This document shows, piece after piece, positions 48,729 through 61,400 of a stretch of DNA of 64,000 nucleotides. Position numbers and translations under genes: made by a program. The stretch's first letter is position 1. Every line of letters starts with the position of its first letter. The notes beneath the pieces were generated by a model, which worked only from the letters and a program-made list of their open reading frames with translations, was not told the DNA's origin and made no database searches. Origin of the DNA: Cyanoderma ruficeps (taxonomy: Eukaryota; Chordata; Aves; Passeriformes; Timaliidae); assembly GCA_008694505.1 (NCBI GenBank), contig VZDJ01000219.1, forward strand, positions 5,664,081 through 5,728,080, given 5' to 3'.

Positions 48729-49366
48729 TGTCCTGGAGTGATTTTATGATGCTTGTATCCCCAGTTGTCTGTTGTGTTTATGGTGGATATTAAGTTCTAC
48801 ACTCTTAAGACTGGTTCAGAGATTGAAAGGGAAGAGAAGTGTGGAATTTGTTATCAGAGACTGCACTTTCTCCCCTGCATCCTTCTCACAGACAACATTG
48901 TCTGCAGTGCACAGCAAGAGAGAGCTCTTCTTTGCTTTTCGTTAGCTTTTTTGGTAGCTGAGGTGGAGAAGTTCCCAAGACTATAGTTCTTCCTTTTTTT
49001 GGAGCCATTCAAACCTGCTCTAGACTGAGGGTCCAGAAGAACACCAGGAGCTCACACCTGTGGCCCACCATGTCTGGGATGCTGCATTCCAGCATCAGAG
49101 ATAACAGACTGAGTGAGCCGAGCCGCCCCTCACCAGGGAGACTTTCTGAATTTGCCATCTCTTCAGAAGGGCAAAAGGTTTTGTTGTTCCATAGTATTCA
49201 TGTTTTTAATGCTTGTGAATACTTTGTTTGTTAAATAAACATTTTTTTTCCACTTTTTGCCACAGAAATCTTTTCCCAAACCAATTAAGGGAATAGCCAC
49301 TTAAATTTGCTTTCTAGGAAGACCCCATTCAGAAGTTTCTTCCCAAATTTGCCCTAAACCAAAACA
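48729..49366 (-). mobile_element. complete solo ERV LTR, 638 bp
   Basis: On the minus strand the LTR starts at 49366 with TGTTTTGGTTTAGGG and ends at 48729 with CTCCAGGACA, so it has the canonical TG...CA ends. Its edges are imperfect inverted repeats, because the family's usual start TGTCCTGG is kept at 42831. It is flanked by an exact 5-bp duplication GTAGG on both sides, which proves that this single LTR is the whole present insertion. It is most simply explained by recombination between the two LTRs of a former provirus, which deletes the internal genes. From sequence such as GCCATCTCTTCAGAAGGGC and ATGCTTGTATCCCCAGTTG I recognise a common passerine LTR family, probably ERVL-related. No viral protein is encoded. 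Confidence 0.92.
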
Positions 49367-49371
49367 GTAGG
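49367..49371. repeat. target-site duplication, right copy (GTAGG)
   Basis: Identical to 48724-48728 and directly adjacent to the other LTR edge. The exact match indicates that the flanks have not been mutated since insertion. Confidence 0.88.
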
Positions 49372-52300
49372 ATTATCTAAAACAGTGATTTTATGTCCCT
49401 CTGTGTCCCCTTTGTGCTGCCCTAGAGTGTGGGAACTCTGAGTATCTCTGAACAGAAAGAAACACTGCCTCCCAAAAGTATTCCCTCTGCTAATAGGCTC
49501 AGAGCTGACCATTAATAGTAGCAAAGGCTCTACATTTGCATTACTTCCTCACTTAGCTCAGTAATTTCAGCTCATCACATATACCCTTATGCTCATTATG
49601 TCTGCAGTGTGAGAGGAAAAAAATTAGCACAAAATTGATGCTTTATAATAATCTGAGAGCTGCTCACCTGACAAGCTGCAGTGGTGGGGAGCATTATTGG
49701 AGCTTTATATTCAAACTAGAAAGTATTAAATATTACACAAGATGTTTGCTTGTTGTTCATGTCAAAGCAGGAGGGTCTGGGCTAACCTTTGGAGAGAAGA
49801 AAAGGCAGAATAAACATATCATCAGCTGCTACAGAAAATGTCCTGCCAGTGATCGTGGATTTATGAATTCATACTGAGGCACATCTCCACACAGAGCTGA
49901 ATTGTCTAGTCATTTTAAAGATAAATATTGCAGATGGGTGAATAATTCACTTGTACAAATGTTCACTGAAAACAAATTAACTGGCTTGTGTGTACAGGTA
50001 ATGTGAAATCATAATAGTTATTTCACGGAATGTTTGAGAAGACAGTTTCTAGAATTCATCCAGCCTGTCTCAGCAAGTACCTAAGCTACCAGAGTCTTCA
50101 AAAACAGCTTTAGTGTCTTGTCCAATGTTAACTTCCAGGTTCCAGAGGGGATGTTAATTAGATTAGCACAGTGTGCATACAGAATACTACAGCTAGGACA
50201 GCTGGCAGTGATCTTTCCAGAAGTAAACACACTGCTGTATTTCACATAGAAATGTCAGCACCAGCACCTATTTAAAGTCAGATTGGAATACAGGGGATTT
50301 TAAAATACAGGTATGAGGGGTGTTTTCAGCTTGCCCAGGAATTGCTCACAGTGTGCCCCCACCGCCAAGAGGAAGATGCTGTGCTGAATCCATAGGCATT
50401 TATCACCCACCAGATTAAGTCTATAAAAAGGGGATTATGGGCAGTCCATTTGCAGCACAACACAGACATAAAACTATAGTAAGTTACTGAGATAATGAGG
50501 CAGCAGGACATAAAAACTCCTGCACACAAAGACAGCCTGTGCTCTCAGAACCAACAATTCACTCAGAAGCACACCTTCCCTGCGAGCCTTTTTGTAACCA
50601 CCCATGCTGTTTCCTCTCTCTCATTTAGGAGTATTCCCAGAGGTTGGAAGTGAAAAGTACAATTATCTGCTAGGCTGGCTGCATGTTTTCACTCTAAAAT
50701 CCTTTTTGCCTTCCTCACAGCAGTCACAATCCCAGTCCCTGTTTAGGATAGAGGGACCAAGCACAGCTTCCCAAACACAACCTCTGCACAGCTTTGAGTC
50801 TCTTGATTTTACTTAAAGCCTTAGGGGATACAGAGCTACACAAATCTACAAATAATAATTTGTTACTCTTAATTCAGCAAAACTACTCAAAGAAACAGCA
50901 AAACACACCAAGGAAGGAAAGCCTTTCCCAAAATGTCGCCTGATCAATTTGATCAAAAGAAAATGGGTCATATCACTAAAAACTCCTGTCTCCAAAAGGA
51001 AGTCTCGTCCATCTGCTTCCAAAAATATCCCGTCATTAGCTGGGCTGTACTGGAAATGTCCCATCTTATTTTTCTAGCTTCCCTTTCTATTTCTTTCCTC
51101 TTGCTCTGTGAATTTGACTTTGCCATGATCTGAGGAGGAAAGCCCTTAATCAAAGGTAGCCTTTGCCAAAGGAGTATTTCTGAGGCAGACCTGTGTAAAT
51201 ACACAATATCTCAATTACTCTCCAAGAGCTGTAGCATTCTTGGTTTGAAATGTTGCCCTCTGATGGCCTCCACCATCCTATCCATCACAGTGACCATTTG
51301 AAGGCCCACAATACACTAATAACAGGAAAGGCATTTCGGGAGCACAGCCAAGCTGCCCGTGATATACACCAATTGCTGAATGGAAATATTTTATTCTCAC
51401 AGCAGCCAATATATGAGACACAGCTACAGGGATTTAAATATGATACTCAGGCTCATTAGTAAAGCAAGCACAGATAACAAGGATTTACTGAATGTTACTG
51501 TCTGACTTGGCCAGCTTTCCCAAAGGGATCATTAAGATGCTAAGAAAGTTTTTTGTCTGTATTTTTTGGGGAATTTGGTCTGCTTTCAGGAGTTCCTGCC
51601 TGTTCAGCAGAAAAACTTTCAGATATTTGAGTTTTGCTTGGCCCAAACTCAGACAAGTAGCACTTTTGTGTGGAGGATCTTTAAAAGGTTGGCCTTTGAG
51701 TGCTTCACACATCCTACAGCCGGGGCGCTCCCTGTTTCTGTCCACAGGTGGGAGCAGCCCCAGGGCACAGACTGGGGTCACAGCTTCAGGCAAAAAAACA
51801 TTGCTTCTGCTGAGCACAGGGGTCACCCAAAAAACAGCTGCTGCCAAAACACACATGATCAGCAAACAGTTCTGAACACCTTCTTTACAGAAATCAAAAG
51901 CCCCTGTTTTGCCACATCTGACCATCACCACATCACTCACATCAGTTGCTGCTGTGCTGCACTGGTTCACACTTTGGGTTATTTTTAAAAGAACATACAC
52001 CTTGAAGGTGGCATTGCCCGGATTTTGGCAACTAACCAGTGACATACAAGATTCACTTGGGGCAAAACTTCCATTTTTTTTTTTTTCAAGCACATAGGAA
52101 CAGATTTTCTCTATCTCTGTAAGTCCAAAATTACTGAGATTTACAAGGTCCTTTTGAACCACATTTTTATCCTGACCTGTAGGGTACTACATTAGTGTAA
52201 TGTTCAAATTACAAGGCACATAAAAGTCACTTCTGATACTTCATTAGTGGGTCTACAGCATACAGAAGGTTCAAATTTTATTCCCCTCAAGTTCTGAACA

Positions 52301-54964
52301 GGTGATGAGTGGTTTTATGTTCCTGAACTGCAAAGTGCTCCTCATTGCCTTTAATCTGCCTTTGCAGCTCCGTTCAGGAAAGGTTGATCTCAGAGAAGTG
52401 TTTACTTCAGCTTAATTCATTAATGTTTATGAACTGCTGTCAAATAACAAAGTGTTGTATGTTTAGTGAGGGTGACTTTAACATTATTGTGGCTTCAACT
52501 AATACATAAATAATCACGGGACAAAGTGGTGTCGGATAACAGTCATTGTGGCTCTCTGTTGCCTCAATCTTGTCCTTTGATTAGACTACAGAACTTTGTT
52601 TGCCTGTGTACAAGTGAAGCATGATCCACCCTGGCTCTATATATCTTCTTCAGTCTGTCTAAAATTAACAGGTTTTCAAGGGTTTTAAGGTCAATATCAA
52701 GTCCTTTTGAACACGGGAGTTTAATTCATGGTTTAGCAAGGTTTGCATGGAGAGCTATGAGCTTTTATTAAACCAGTGAATACACCTAAAGAACAAAAAT
52801 GCTTTTGGGCACACAAGCTCATCTTTAGGTCAGAAACTTTGCATTGTGCAGAGTCGCCCCCCAGAGCACAGCTTCAGCTGCATCACTAGTGCATTTGTAC
52901 TGGGTAAACCTTGAACAGAAATCACTTCATTTCTGAAAAACAGCCATTTTCTCCCAGAATGATATTTAAAAGAAAGAAGATTTCTTTATCCCTCTGTTGG
53001 GTTAGCGAGGGCACATCCTCATGGTGCCATGGAAGGTGGTACAGAGGAGTTGGAAATAGCAGTGACCCAAGGTGGCAAGGGCAGCTCAACAGCACACAAA
53101 CACCAGCCTGGTCCTGAATGACACAGCACTGGTAAAGCCAGCCCAGCTTTTTATTTGGTTCTTCTGCTCACAATTATGGAATGATCTTGTCCTTTTAGGA
53201 TAGAGATGGCCTAAAATTGATAGTGAGTATGGATGGGACAGTGTCAACAAGCTTTGCTTTGGACCAGTGACACAGCCTGGTGTAGGATGGAGCATATGTC
53301 CATGCAGACACTGCTGTGGTCCTACCTTTAGGATAAGGAAGTGTCACTCTCTCATAGCATCCTCATTTGGGGGTTTCTCTCATCACTACAAATCCTTGAA
53401 GATGCACCAATTATTTGTTCATTGGTTACCGGGATCATCAGTAATTTGCACTCCTTTTAAGTTGCATTTCAATCTAAATGGCTCTTCTATTGGAGTCACT
53501 TGGGGAAAAATCAGTTTTCTGCCTAAGCAAGACTTCACATCAATCAGGTTAATAGGAGTGTTAGAACATTTCCTAATTATAACTACAAACATTTGCAGGC
53601 TTCCCAGCGATGAGCACTCATCCCATCCCATCCCATTGTGCTAAATCACCTCGGGGCTGCCTGATGGGGAAGCACAAAGGCAGCGGGATGGCAGCAGCCC
53701 CCAGCCTGCCCTACACTTGGTGCATCATTAGTGACTGACACCGGGTTCCGCTCCTCGGGCAGATAAAGCACAGAGCTAACACGGGGGGGCAGTAAGGTGG
53801 TGCCCCCGGTCAGATTCACATGGATGTCACTCCCATATAAAGTTCTTCCCTCGTTCCATTTCATATCCTGACACCAGTTCCAGGGCAGCCCCTCATCACT
53901 CTTTTCCAGCCTCGGGCTATGGCAATGAACTTACAGTGGGAGCAAGGGAAAGAGGTCAGCCTAGAAAGGAAGAGCACCTGCTAGCTTCAAGGCCAGCAAG
54001 GAAATAGCACAGCATCCTGAGTCTTGAGTCTATAAACTAAAAGAAAATAAATGAAATTTATATCAAAGGCACTTGAAAGTGATATGATTGATCTGAGTCA
54101 TTCTGCACCAACCAAACACTCTAGTGAGAGGAAAAAACCCCTTAATATGCTCATAAAACTGCACTTACAGTAAAAGTACAGGGAAACACACCCCAGCACT
54201 CTCCCAGTGTCCACACAGGAAGGTCCTCAGTGGGAAGAAAGACAATTATTTCATTCCCCAGGTTTATTTCAGAATTTGCTTATCCTAATGGAGAAGTGGC
54301 CCTGTCACAGTTAGAGCTGTCACTGCCCTGTCCACTACAGTGCATCTCTCTGAACAATTCCATTGTCAGTTATTTCTTCTGCTTAGCAAGATTTTTTGAA
54401 CCCAAAATTTATAAGCAGCACCTATGCCTTTAAGGTATATAAAGTATATATATTCTCATGTCTTTCTCTAGGATGTGCCCACTTCTCTCTCATTAATACA
54501 AACTGAGAAAAGAGATTAAAATTAATGTACCAGTTTCAAACTGCCCTGTATCCATTACTTGCATAATAGTCAAAAGTATCTTGAAAAATACCTATACTGC
54601 AGATCTTGAGTTGGGATTTTTCAAGTGCTATTAATAGTATATACTTATCAAAAAGTACCTAGCTAGCACATGCACTTGCACCTCCTTAAAGTTTAATAAC
54701 TTCAATAACTTAGTTTCAATTTAGCTTTCAGAGCATTGGAAGAGCCTCTCTTGTCAAAGCACTTGCCTGAGGCTTTGCACTTGGGGGGAGTTGGCCAAAC
54801 ATCATCAAAGATGTGCAACCAGCTTAGTAATGTGCTCCATGTTTGAATCAAGTCCCCAAAGAAGCTCACTCGGATTTTTTTCCTTGAAGAAAAAGAAATG
54901 CAATTTCTTCGCAAAGAGCATGCCTTACTGTAGACACTGGATTGTGTAAGATTGTCCTGGTGTT
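49372..54964. other. unique non-coding sequence with one long unexplained open frame
   Basis: No recognisable gene. The minus-strand frame at 51485-52162 is open for 225 codons and is the longest frame outside the CpG island. It has a hydrophobic stretch in the middle (LLIMCVLAAAVFWVTPVL) but no recognised domain, and overlapping plus-strand frames of 127 and 140 codons show that the whole segment is poor in stops. A T13 run lies at 52074-52086 and a three-copy CATCC repeat at 53619-53636. Confidence 0.5.
53619..53636. repeat. CATCC pentanucleotide microsatellite
   Basis: CATCC is repeated three times plus CAT. It is a short simple repeat with no further implication. Confidence 0.8.
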
Positions 54965-55321
54965 AATCATCAAATTTTAGTTTAATTTGGAAGGGTCCTT
55001 AAAGCTCATCTCATCCTACCCCCTGCCATGGGTAGGGACAGCTTCCACTAGACCAGGTTACTCCAAGTCTTATCGAACTTGGCCTTGAACACTTCCAGGA
55101 ATGGGGAGCCCACAGCCTCCCTGGGTAACCTGTGCCAGGGCCTCACCACCCTCACAGTCAAAATCTAATCCAACCATGCCCTCTGGCAGTGGCAAGACCC
55201 CTCATCCTGTCATTCCAGCCTAAAGTCCCTCTCCTGCTCTCCCATAGCCCCTTTAGGTACTGGAAGAGGCTCTAAGGTCCTCCTGGAGCTTTCCCTTCTC
55301 CAGGCTAAGCAACCCCAACTC
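54965..55321 (-). mobile_element. CR1 LINE 3' end, longest tail in the window
   Basis: The plus strand is the reverse complement of about 355 bp of CR1. After a decayed terminus (AATCATCAAATTTTAG) it reads CCCCCTGCCATGGGTAGGGA, CTTCCACTAGACCAGGTTAC, GGCCTTGAACACTTCCAGGA, ACCTGTGCCAGGGCCTCACC and then the more upstream block AGCCCCTTTAGGTACTGGAA, GAGGCTCTAAGGTCCTCCTG and TTCTCCAGGCTAAGCAACCC. The upstream block shows that this copy reaches beyond the usual truncation point into the end of the coding region. A gap exists near 55161, where the GAATTTCTTCCTAATATC block is missing. Confidence 0.93.
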
Positions 55322-58187
55322 ACAGTGCTTGTGCACGTGCCTCAGGATCCCTGGATGCAGCCACCACCTCTGGATGAAGGATGCCCTTTACCTCTATTGA
55401 TCTTGCACGGAGCCAGCTGGGCCAGCTAACTGTTCTGCTGGCTACCAGAATGAGCAGGCAGGGACAGGGGCTGCTTGGGTTCAGCTGATGAAGGTCCTGA
55501 TGCATCCACCTCAGAGGGGGATGGGGCAGATGCCACATGGTGATGGCACTACCTGTGCTCTTGTGCTCTGAACACAGCCTGCAGGAAGGTGGAATGTAAG
55601 AAACAGCTCAGCATTGACCCGACTGTGCTTCCACAGGAGCCAATTCGTTTTCATTACAGAGACCAGGGACAGCAGTGCTGAAACAGCCGACTCCAGGTGT
55701 TTGGAGAAGGCAGAACAGACTTCAGTGTAAGTATTTATGGAAATTTCTTTTTCAAACCTGACTCCTGAATGTCCAATAAGTATTACATTTGGGATCTAAT
55801 CACTTGCTGCCTGCCTCTGTCTTCCTGCAGGCAACAGGAGGCTCAGCCCAGGTTCTTAAAATTGCAAATCCCACAGTGTGGGAAGGGTGAAATCTCTCTT
55901 TCCTTTTTTTGTTTGTTGGGGCTTGAAGATTTAGATTTTTTGGGGGAGTTTGGGGGGTTTTTTATTTTAAACTGAGCTGCAACTATGCAAGACAAAATCG
56001 CCAAAATCTGTTCAGAGTCTTGAAAGAAGTAATAGATCAGAAAACACGGGACAGGTTCTTGAACTGCTTCCAAGTAGGATGGGAAAAGCCATCATCTGAA
56101 GCAAGAAAACTGAAAATCTTCATCCACCTCAGTTGTTTCCTTCAACTCCCCCCTAAATCAAACCATTTGTTTCCCACACTTACTCACTGATATACTTGAA
56201 TTGAAAGTAGCACCTTTAATTCCCAAGACACTCTCTATTGCTTGCTCCTCAATTAAAAATCAGCCTGACTTGCCTCAAAAATCAGGAAAATGATGATGTT
56301 AGGAGCAGATGGGAAACAAACAGGAAAAACAGGCAAATTCTTTAAGAAACGAGGATTTTGTTTTCATGCAAATTCTGTTTAATAAGAAAAGTTGATATGA
56401 TCAGAAAACAGTGTATATGAAGAGCTGCTAAAACATAATTGCTTCTAAACATAATAATTCTCAATCTTTCCCAGAACCTATAAACATTTCTTTAAATATT
56501 CTTTCCCTTTCTCTCTTGCAGTATCTCCCAGTGACTTTAATAAAGTGCTGCATAATCACCTGAGTTTTGGAAGCATTTGAATAACAAACAGAAGTTACTG
56601 TGGGGAGAAAAAAAAGGTTTTAATTGCTGGCAGGTGTTTCTAAGAACTTTTACAAAGTTTTATTTGATAGTTTTTAAGCTGACTCACATTCATATATAAA
56701 GCGGACATCTCTGATGCTGGTTTTAGTTGTTTTCTACCTATGAATGTTCACATGCAAGGGGGATTGCATAAATAAAAAATCACATTTTGCTTCTCAGATA
56801 AGAAAAACTTCTGAATATTTGAAAGGAAATTGCATTGGTATTATCTTTAAACAACTGAGTCCTCCCCATTTTTCTGTTTTCTCAGACATACCAAAATAAT
56901 AACCTGGGACATTAATTGGGAGGGCACTGGAAATCATCATATACCTTTTTGGTCTTTGGAAACTAAGAACTAAATTACTGTAATTGGCAGTTTATTAACA
57001 GGAAAATTATGCTAAACAACTTCATGTTGCTGTCAGGAATTACATTGGTAAGCTGTGAAGATGGGGCCCTTGGTGCAACATTTGCATTTTCTCATTTAGA
57101 AAGAACAATGATAATAGATGATTGAAGCGTGTACAAATTATACACCAAAGAGCATTTGCATGGCTGTAAAAAGGCTATCTTGATAAAGGAGTGATTAAAC
57201 CTGTTATTCATTAAGATACAGCAGTAAGGGGGAAGGGGAAGTAGGGAACACATTAACTTTATTTAAAGGCATATATAAAGTGAACTTCAGTCCAAAATAT
57301 TTGAATTTCAAGCAGACCTAGATTGTAATAGCATCTAGTTATATTGCATTTATTATGGGGTGTTAGTATCAGGGGTTTTTCCTTGTATTAGATGAGGTCT
57401 GAAGATGTAATTGTGACAACCTCTATTGTTACCCATTTCTTTATTTTAGCTGCCACCCCCCAAACCCTTTGCCTGTTCACTCACTATTTCTCCTGGAAAG
57501 CAGTGAGCCCTGTGCAACATGCCATGGACATGCACCAAGCAGCCTATCCACAGAAACCTGCATCACTTAGTCCAGAAACTGTGGTTTTTTGGATTCTTTC
57601 CTCTATCAGCAATTTTCATGACCTGTCCTGAAGTCTTAGCAGGTGACATTCTTCAAAGAAGGATGACTTTATGTATCACCAGTTCCTATAAGCAAGGGAC
57701 GATAACAGCAAAGCAGAGGAAATTGGGTCATTCTAATACCCTGATGAAAACCAAGAGGGACAGCAGTCTCAGTGACATGGGCTGCCTCTGTGAAACCAGG
57801 ACACAGTGTCCTGCTCTCCATTTGTGCATAGCTGTCTTCTCTTCCAGGAAACTCTGAAGCACAGAGAGTTCAAATAAGTTATTCAGTAACTCCAAAATTT
57901 GACTGGCCTGAGGAGAAATTTGTTGGCTTACACGAGATGTCATTAGGATTTGAGCAGTCCCTTGTACAGTGGCAGTTTCAGAGGTTCTCATTCTGTACCA
58001 CAGTCTGTAGGCAGGGCCCTTACACAATTTCCCTTTTTTAATCCTTGTTAGTTATTTACAAAGATGAGCTATGAGAAATTTATATGATTGTGGGGCTTGT
58101 AAGACTGCAGCAGGGAAAGCCGCAGATCTGGAGGCAGTGTTGCAATAGAAAGACTGTTTCTATGGCTGTCACAGGGTTATAGTCCCA
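55322..58187. other. unique non-coding sequence, AT-rich and possibly conserved
   Basis: No recognisable gene or young transposon. The part from about 56.4 to 57.3 kb is AT-rich and carries two exact ATTTGCAT octamers and a SOX-like AACAATG (57080-57161), listed separately. Confidence 0.5.
57080..57161. promoter_or_regulatory. candidate POU/SOX motif cluster
   Basis: Two exact copies of ATTTGCAT lie at 57080-57087 and 57154-57161 with AACAATG (SOX-type core) at 57104-57110 between them. The same octamer occurs in the CpG-island promoter. Motifs of this size occur by chance in AT-rich DNA, so this is only a candidate enhancer. Confidence 0.25.
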
Positions 58188-58440
58188 GATGTTTGTCTAA
58201 CCTAGTTTTGAAGCCTTTTAAAATGTACTGCATGGGGAGGGTGATGTCTTGTTTTAGCACTATTCCCACCTTTTCTTATCTTCAGTGTTAGAAAAGATTT
58301 CCCTAATGTCCAATCTGGCTCTCCTTCAGTATGAACCTGTTTCCTCTTGACACAAGGGTAAAAAAATTACACCAATCATTTCTGTAGCAGCCTTTTACAC
58401 CCTCGGAGACACTTATAATTTCTATCTTGGCTGTCTGGCC
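58188..58440 (-). mobile_element. old CR1-like LINE relic
   Basis: The plus strand has a recognisable but strongly decayed reverse complement of a CR1 3' region: GTCTAACCTAGTTTTGAAGC, GAAAAGATTTCCCTAATGTC, CTGGCTCTCCTTCAGTATGA, ACCTGTTTCCTCTTGACACA and CAGCCTTTTACACCCTCGGA. No terminal repeat is left. It resembles ancient CR1 subfamilies shared across birds and other amniotes more than the younger copies elsewhere in this window. Confidence 0.7.
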
Positions 58441-61400
58441 CTTGTTTTAAGCAATGCCAATTGAGACCTACTCATGGGTTCAGTGGAACTGGCCACAGGT
58501 GTCCAAGGGAGCAAGAATAACTGTTAAATGCTGGTTTTCAGAAAAATTGGGCTGTGGCTCAACATGAAATATTTGGTGGAACTGTACAACAGGAGTAGCA
58601 TTACCACAGTGTAAGTACCTGCTTAAGCTGGAGAAAGGACTCCTAGAAGGTGTTTCAATAATCTGTGGTGGGTTTAGGGCTGGTGGGATGCAGTGGCCAC
58701 TGTGCTCTGGGGGTGATCAGCAGGGTGGCTGCAGAGTGCCCTCAGAGCACAGATACAGTTCCCAGAGTGAATTATTTACAGTAAACAAGGCAGCTGACAG
58801 ATTGTGGAATGTCCTCTGGCACACCACTGTTTCCCAAAAAATAAGTCAGTGTTCACTTGGTTTTTGTAGCTCTGAGTGGCCAAGGCTGCTTGGCCCCTTT
58901 GCTGCTTGGCCCAGGCTGGGTGGCTGCTCTGGCTCCAGCAGAGCACTCGCATCATGGATCACGTCTCCCTCCACTGCACAAGCCCATGTGCATTACCTTT
59001 GAATGCAACAACTCGCACATAACGATACAGAGCTCACTTTCCCTGCATAATTAGTTTGGAATCTGATACCAACATCTTAATTAGGCCTGACCCCTGGAGT
59101 ATTTGACCTAACATCATTTGCCAGTTCTAAAATATGGTTACATCCACACTGCAAATAAGCATCCTCCAAGCAGCTGTCGTTTCTGTATGAGTAATTTCAA
59201 TGTCATTCTCCTCTTACAATACAGCCAAGTGCTGGGATCCTTGGGATGCTGCTGCAGCCCCACAGTCCTGGCTGCCCTACACGTGGCTGCACTCTCATTG
59301 CATTCCTGGATCAGTGCCAAAGCTGGGGTTATACTCACTTAAGATAACATATTTAGTTAAAATAGGCTGACTAGTTTTTTGGCTGACCAGCATGCAACTC
59401 ACCCTGGACTCACTATCTAATTATATTCCCAGCAGATTTCCAGGGAAAGAATTCTCAGTAAAGATTTCCCTGAGCTCCCTGCAGTCACCGCTAGCCAAGT
59501 TGAGCAACCTCTCAGCCCGCTGGGATCTACCTGCAAGGGCTTCAGACACACCTTTATCTCTAGGAAAGACAGCAAAAGAAGCACTGGGGGAGCAGTGTAG
59601 ATCATAGGCTGAGCTTGGACCTCATAAAACATCCCCTCATTTACAGACATGAAACACTTCACCAGGGAGCAGCAGCTCGGGTGTGCGAGCAGAGCTGTAT
59701 CGCTGGGCGCAGGCACTGCCTGGTCCCTGAAGCATGGCACAGTTTTCCTCCAAGGAAAGCAGCCCATACATTATGCAAAGAATTTACTGTTGGTTTTGAA
59801 ATACTGCATGATAGGAAGAATGAAACATGTGTCAGATGTTAGCCACAACACTTAAAGTGCTACTGGAAGAAATGCAGACAGTGCAGCAAGAGGGGTGATA
59901 TAAAAGAGAAAATTAGCATCTGTATTTCCTTTTTTAAGCAAAGGTTTTAAATGCACTTCATTTCATTTTAAAGACTTGAATCCAACCTATAGGTGTTTAA
60001 TGTAGTGCCCTTATTTTTGAACCTAAGGCACATAAAAAACAAAACCAAGCTGAGCACCCAAAAAACTCCCAATATTGCTTTAACAAAATCAGCATTCACA
60101 CAGGAAGCAGAAACAAGCCACTCTTGCTGCAGTTCAGGTCCTGGTTCTCTCATGCTCTGGGGAAGCAGAAGGAGAAACTCATTTCCACCTTGTCACTGGT
60201 GTTAATTTGTTTTCCCATCTCCATCAGTGGCAGTCAGGAATCAGGTCCCAAGCCTTGTGTTGTTCGTTCACTCTCCAGCTGAGGGAGAAGGACTCACTCA
60301 CTCTGCTGTTTCCTCTCACCCTGGAACATCTCCCCTGCCCCTGAATTCCTCTGTATTGCTGTGCTAGCTATAACTAACCTCACTAACCTTCCCTGAAACA
60401 GCAGCGGTAATTCAGAGGCGCCTGGGTTATATAGTTATATAGTTATATAGTCAGGCTCTCACACTGAGGCAGTGGGAGTCCTGCCATGAGTTTCACTGGG
60501 TATTTCCACTCCCATGGAAATTCCTCTATTCCCTTAATACACTGAATACCTGAGAATGTAGGGGCTGTGATTCATTTTTTTATCTGATGTCATTTCTCTT
60601 GATCCTATAATGTAAAGCTTTGTAGAAAAGGCTGTAGAGCACGAGAGGAGTTCAACAACCACCTTGAGCAGGGAGAGCATTTCTGTGCTCAGGAGAGAGC
60701 ACAAACAAAATGGAGCCAAATAGCCACAAGGATCTTTTTATGAGCTGAGAAGAATCCCCAGTGCTGCAGCCAAAGGGATGAACACAACTCATTTACTAGA
60801 TCAAAAATTAAAAAGGAAAAATGTGTGCTCATTACATTATTGAAAAGGCTGTTTGAAAGTCTTTCACTTGCCTTAGTCTTGGATTTTCCTGCAATAATTA
60901 ACATTTTGACTATTACAAGACTCCCCATTAAAACCTGAGGTACAGACAGAACACAAATGCATTCCTGTGCTTGCACATACAAGTACAATTTTAGTCACTA
61001 TGGCACTATTAAAAAAACCCAAACCTTTCTACATTAGAAAATCTGTAATAAATTACATTTTAATTAATTTTATATTAAGCCTTGATGATACAAATGTCCT
61101 GAAAGTGGTCTATGAAGCCTAGTAGCCCCCAGCATGGGACACTTGAAAGTAGCACAATGCTTGTCTTCTCTGAAGATGTGACCTTGTCCCCAGCACGATA
61201 TTGAATTGACCCCAACAGCACGTGAGAGCTCTGCCCAGTCCATTCCATCCCAGTTTGCTCCAGTCCCGTCCTGAGCTCTACCAGCCAGAGAACAGAGTAA
61301 TCCCCATCACTTTTCAGACCTGGTGCTGGTTTACAGATGCCGCTACAACCTGTCACATGAAAAGGCAAATCTCCTGTGGATTTAAGGAAGGAGGAAGATT

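Noticed and set aside
42631..49366. The two same-family LTRs, 6.5 kb apart and equally oriented, as the ends of one provirus
   Set aside because: The right LTR has its own target-site duplication on both sides, the interval holds CR1 tails and unique DNA, and no viral genes or priming sites were recognised.
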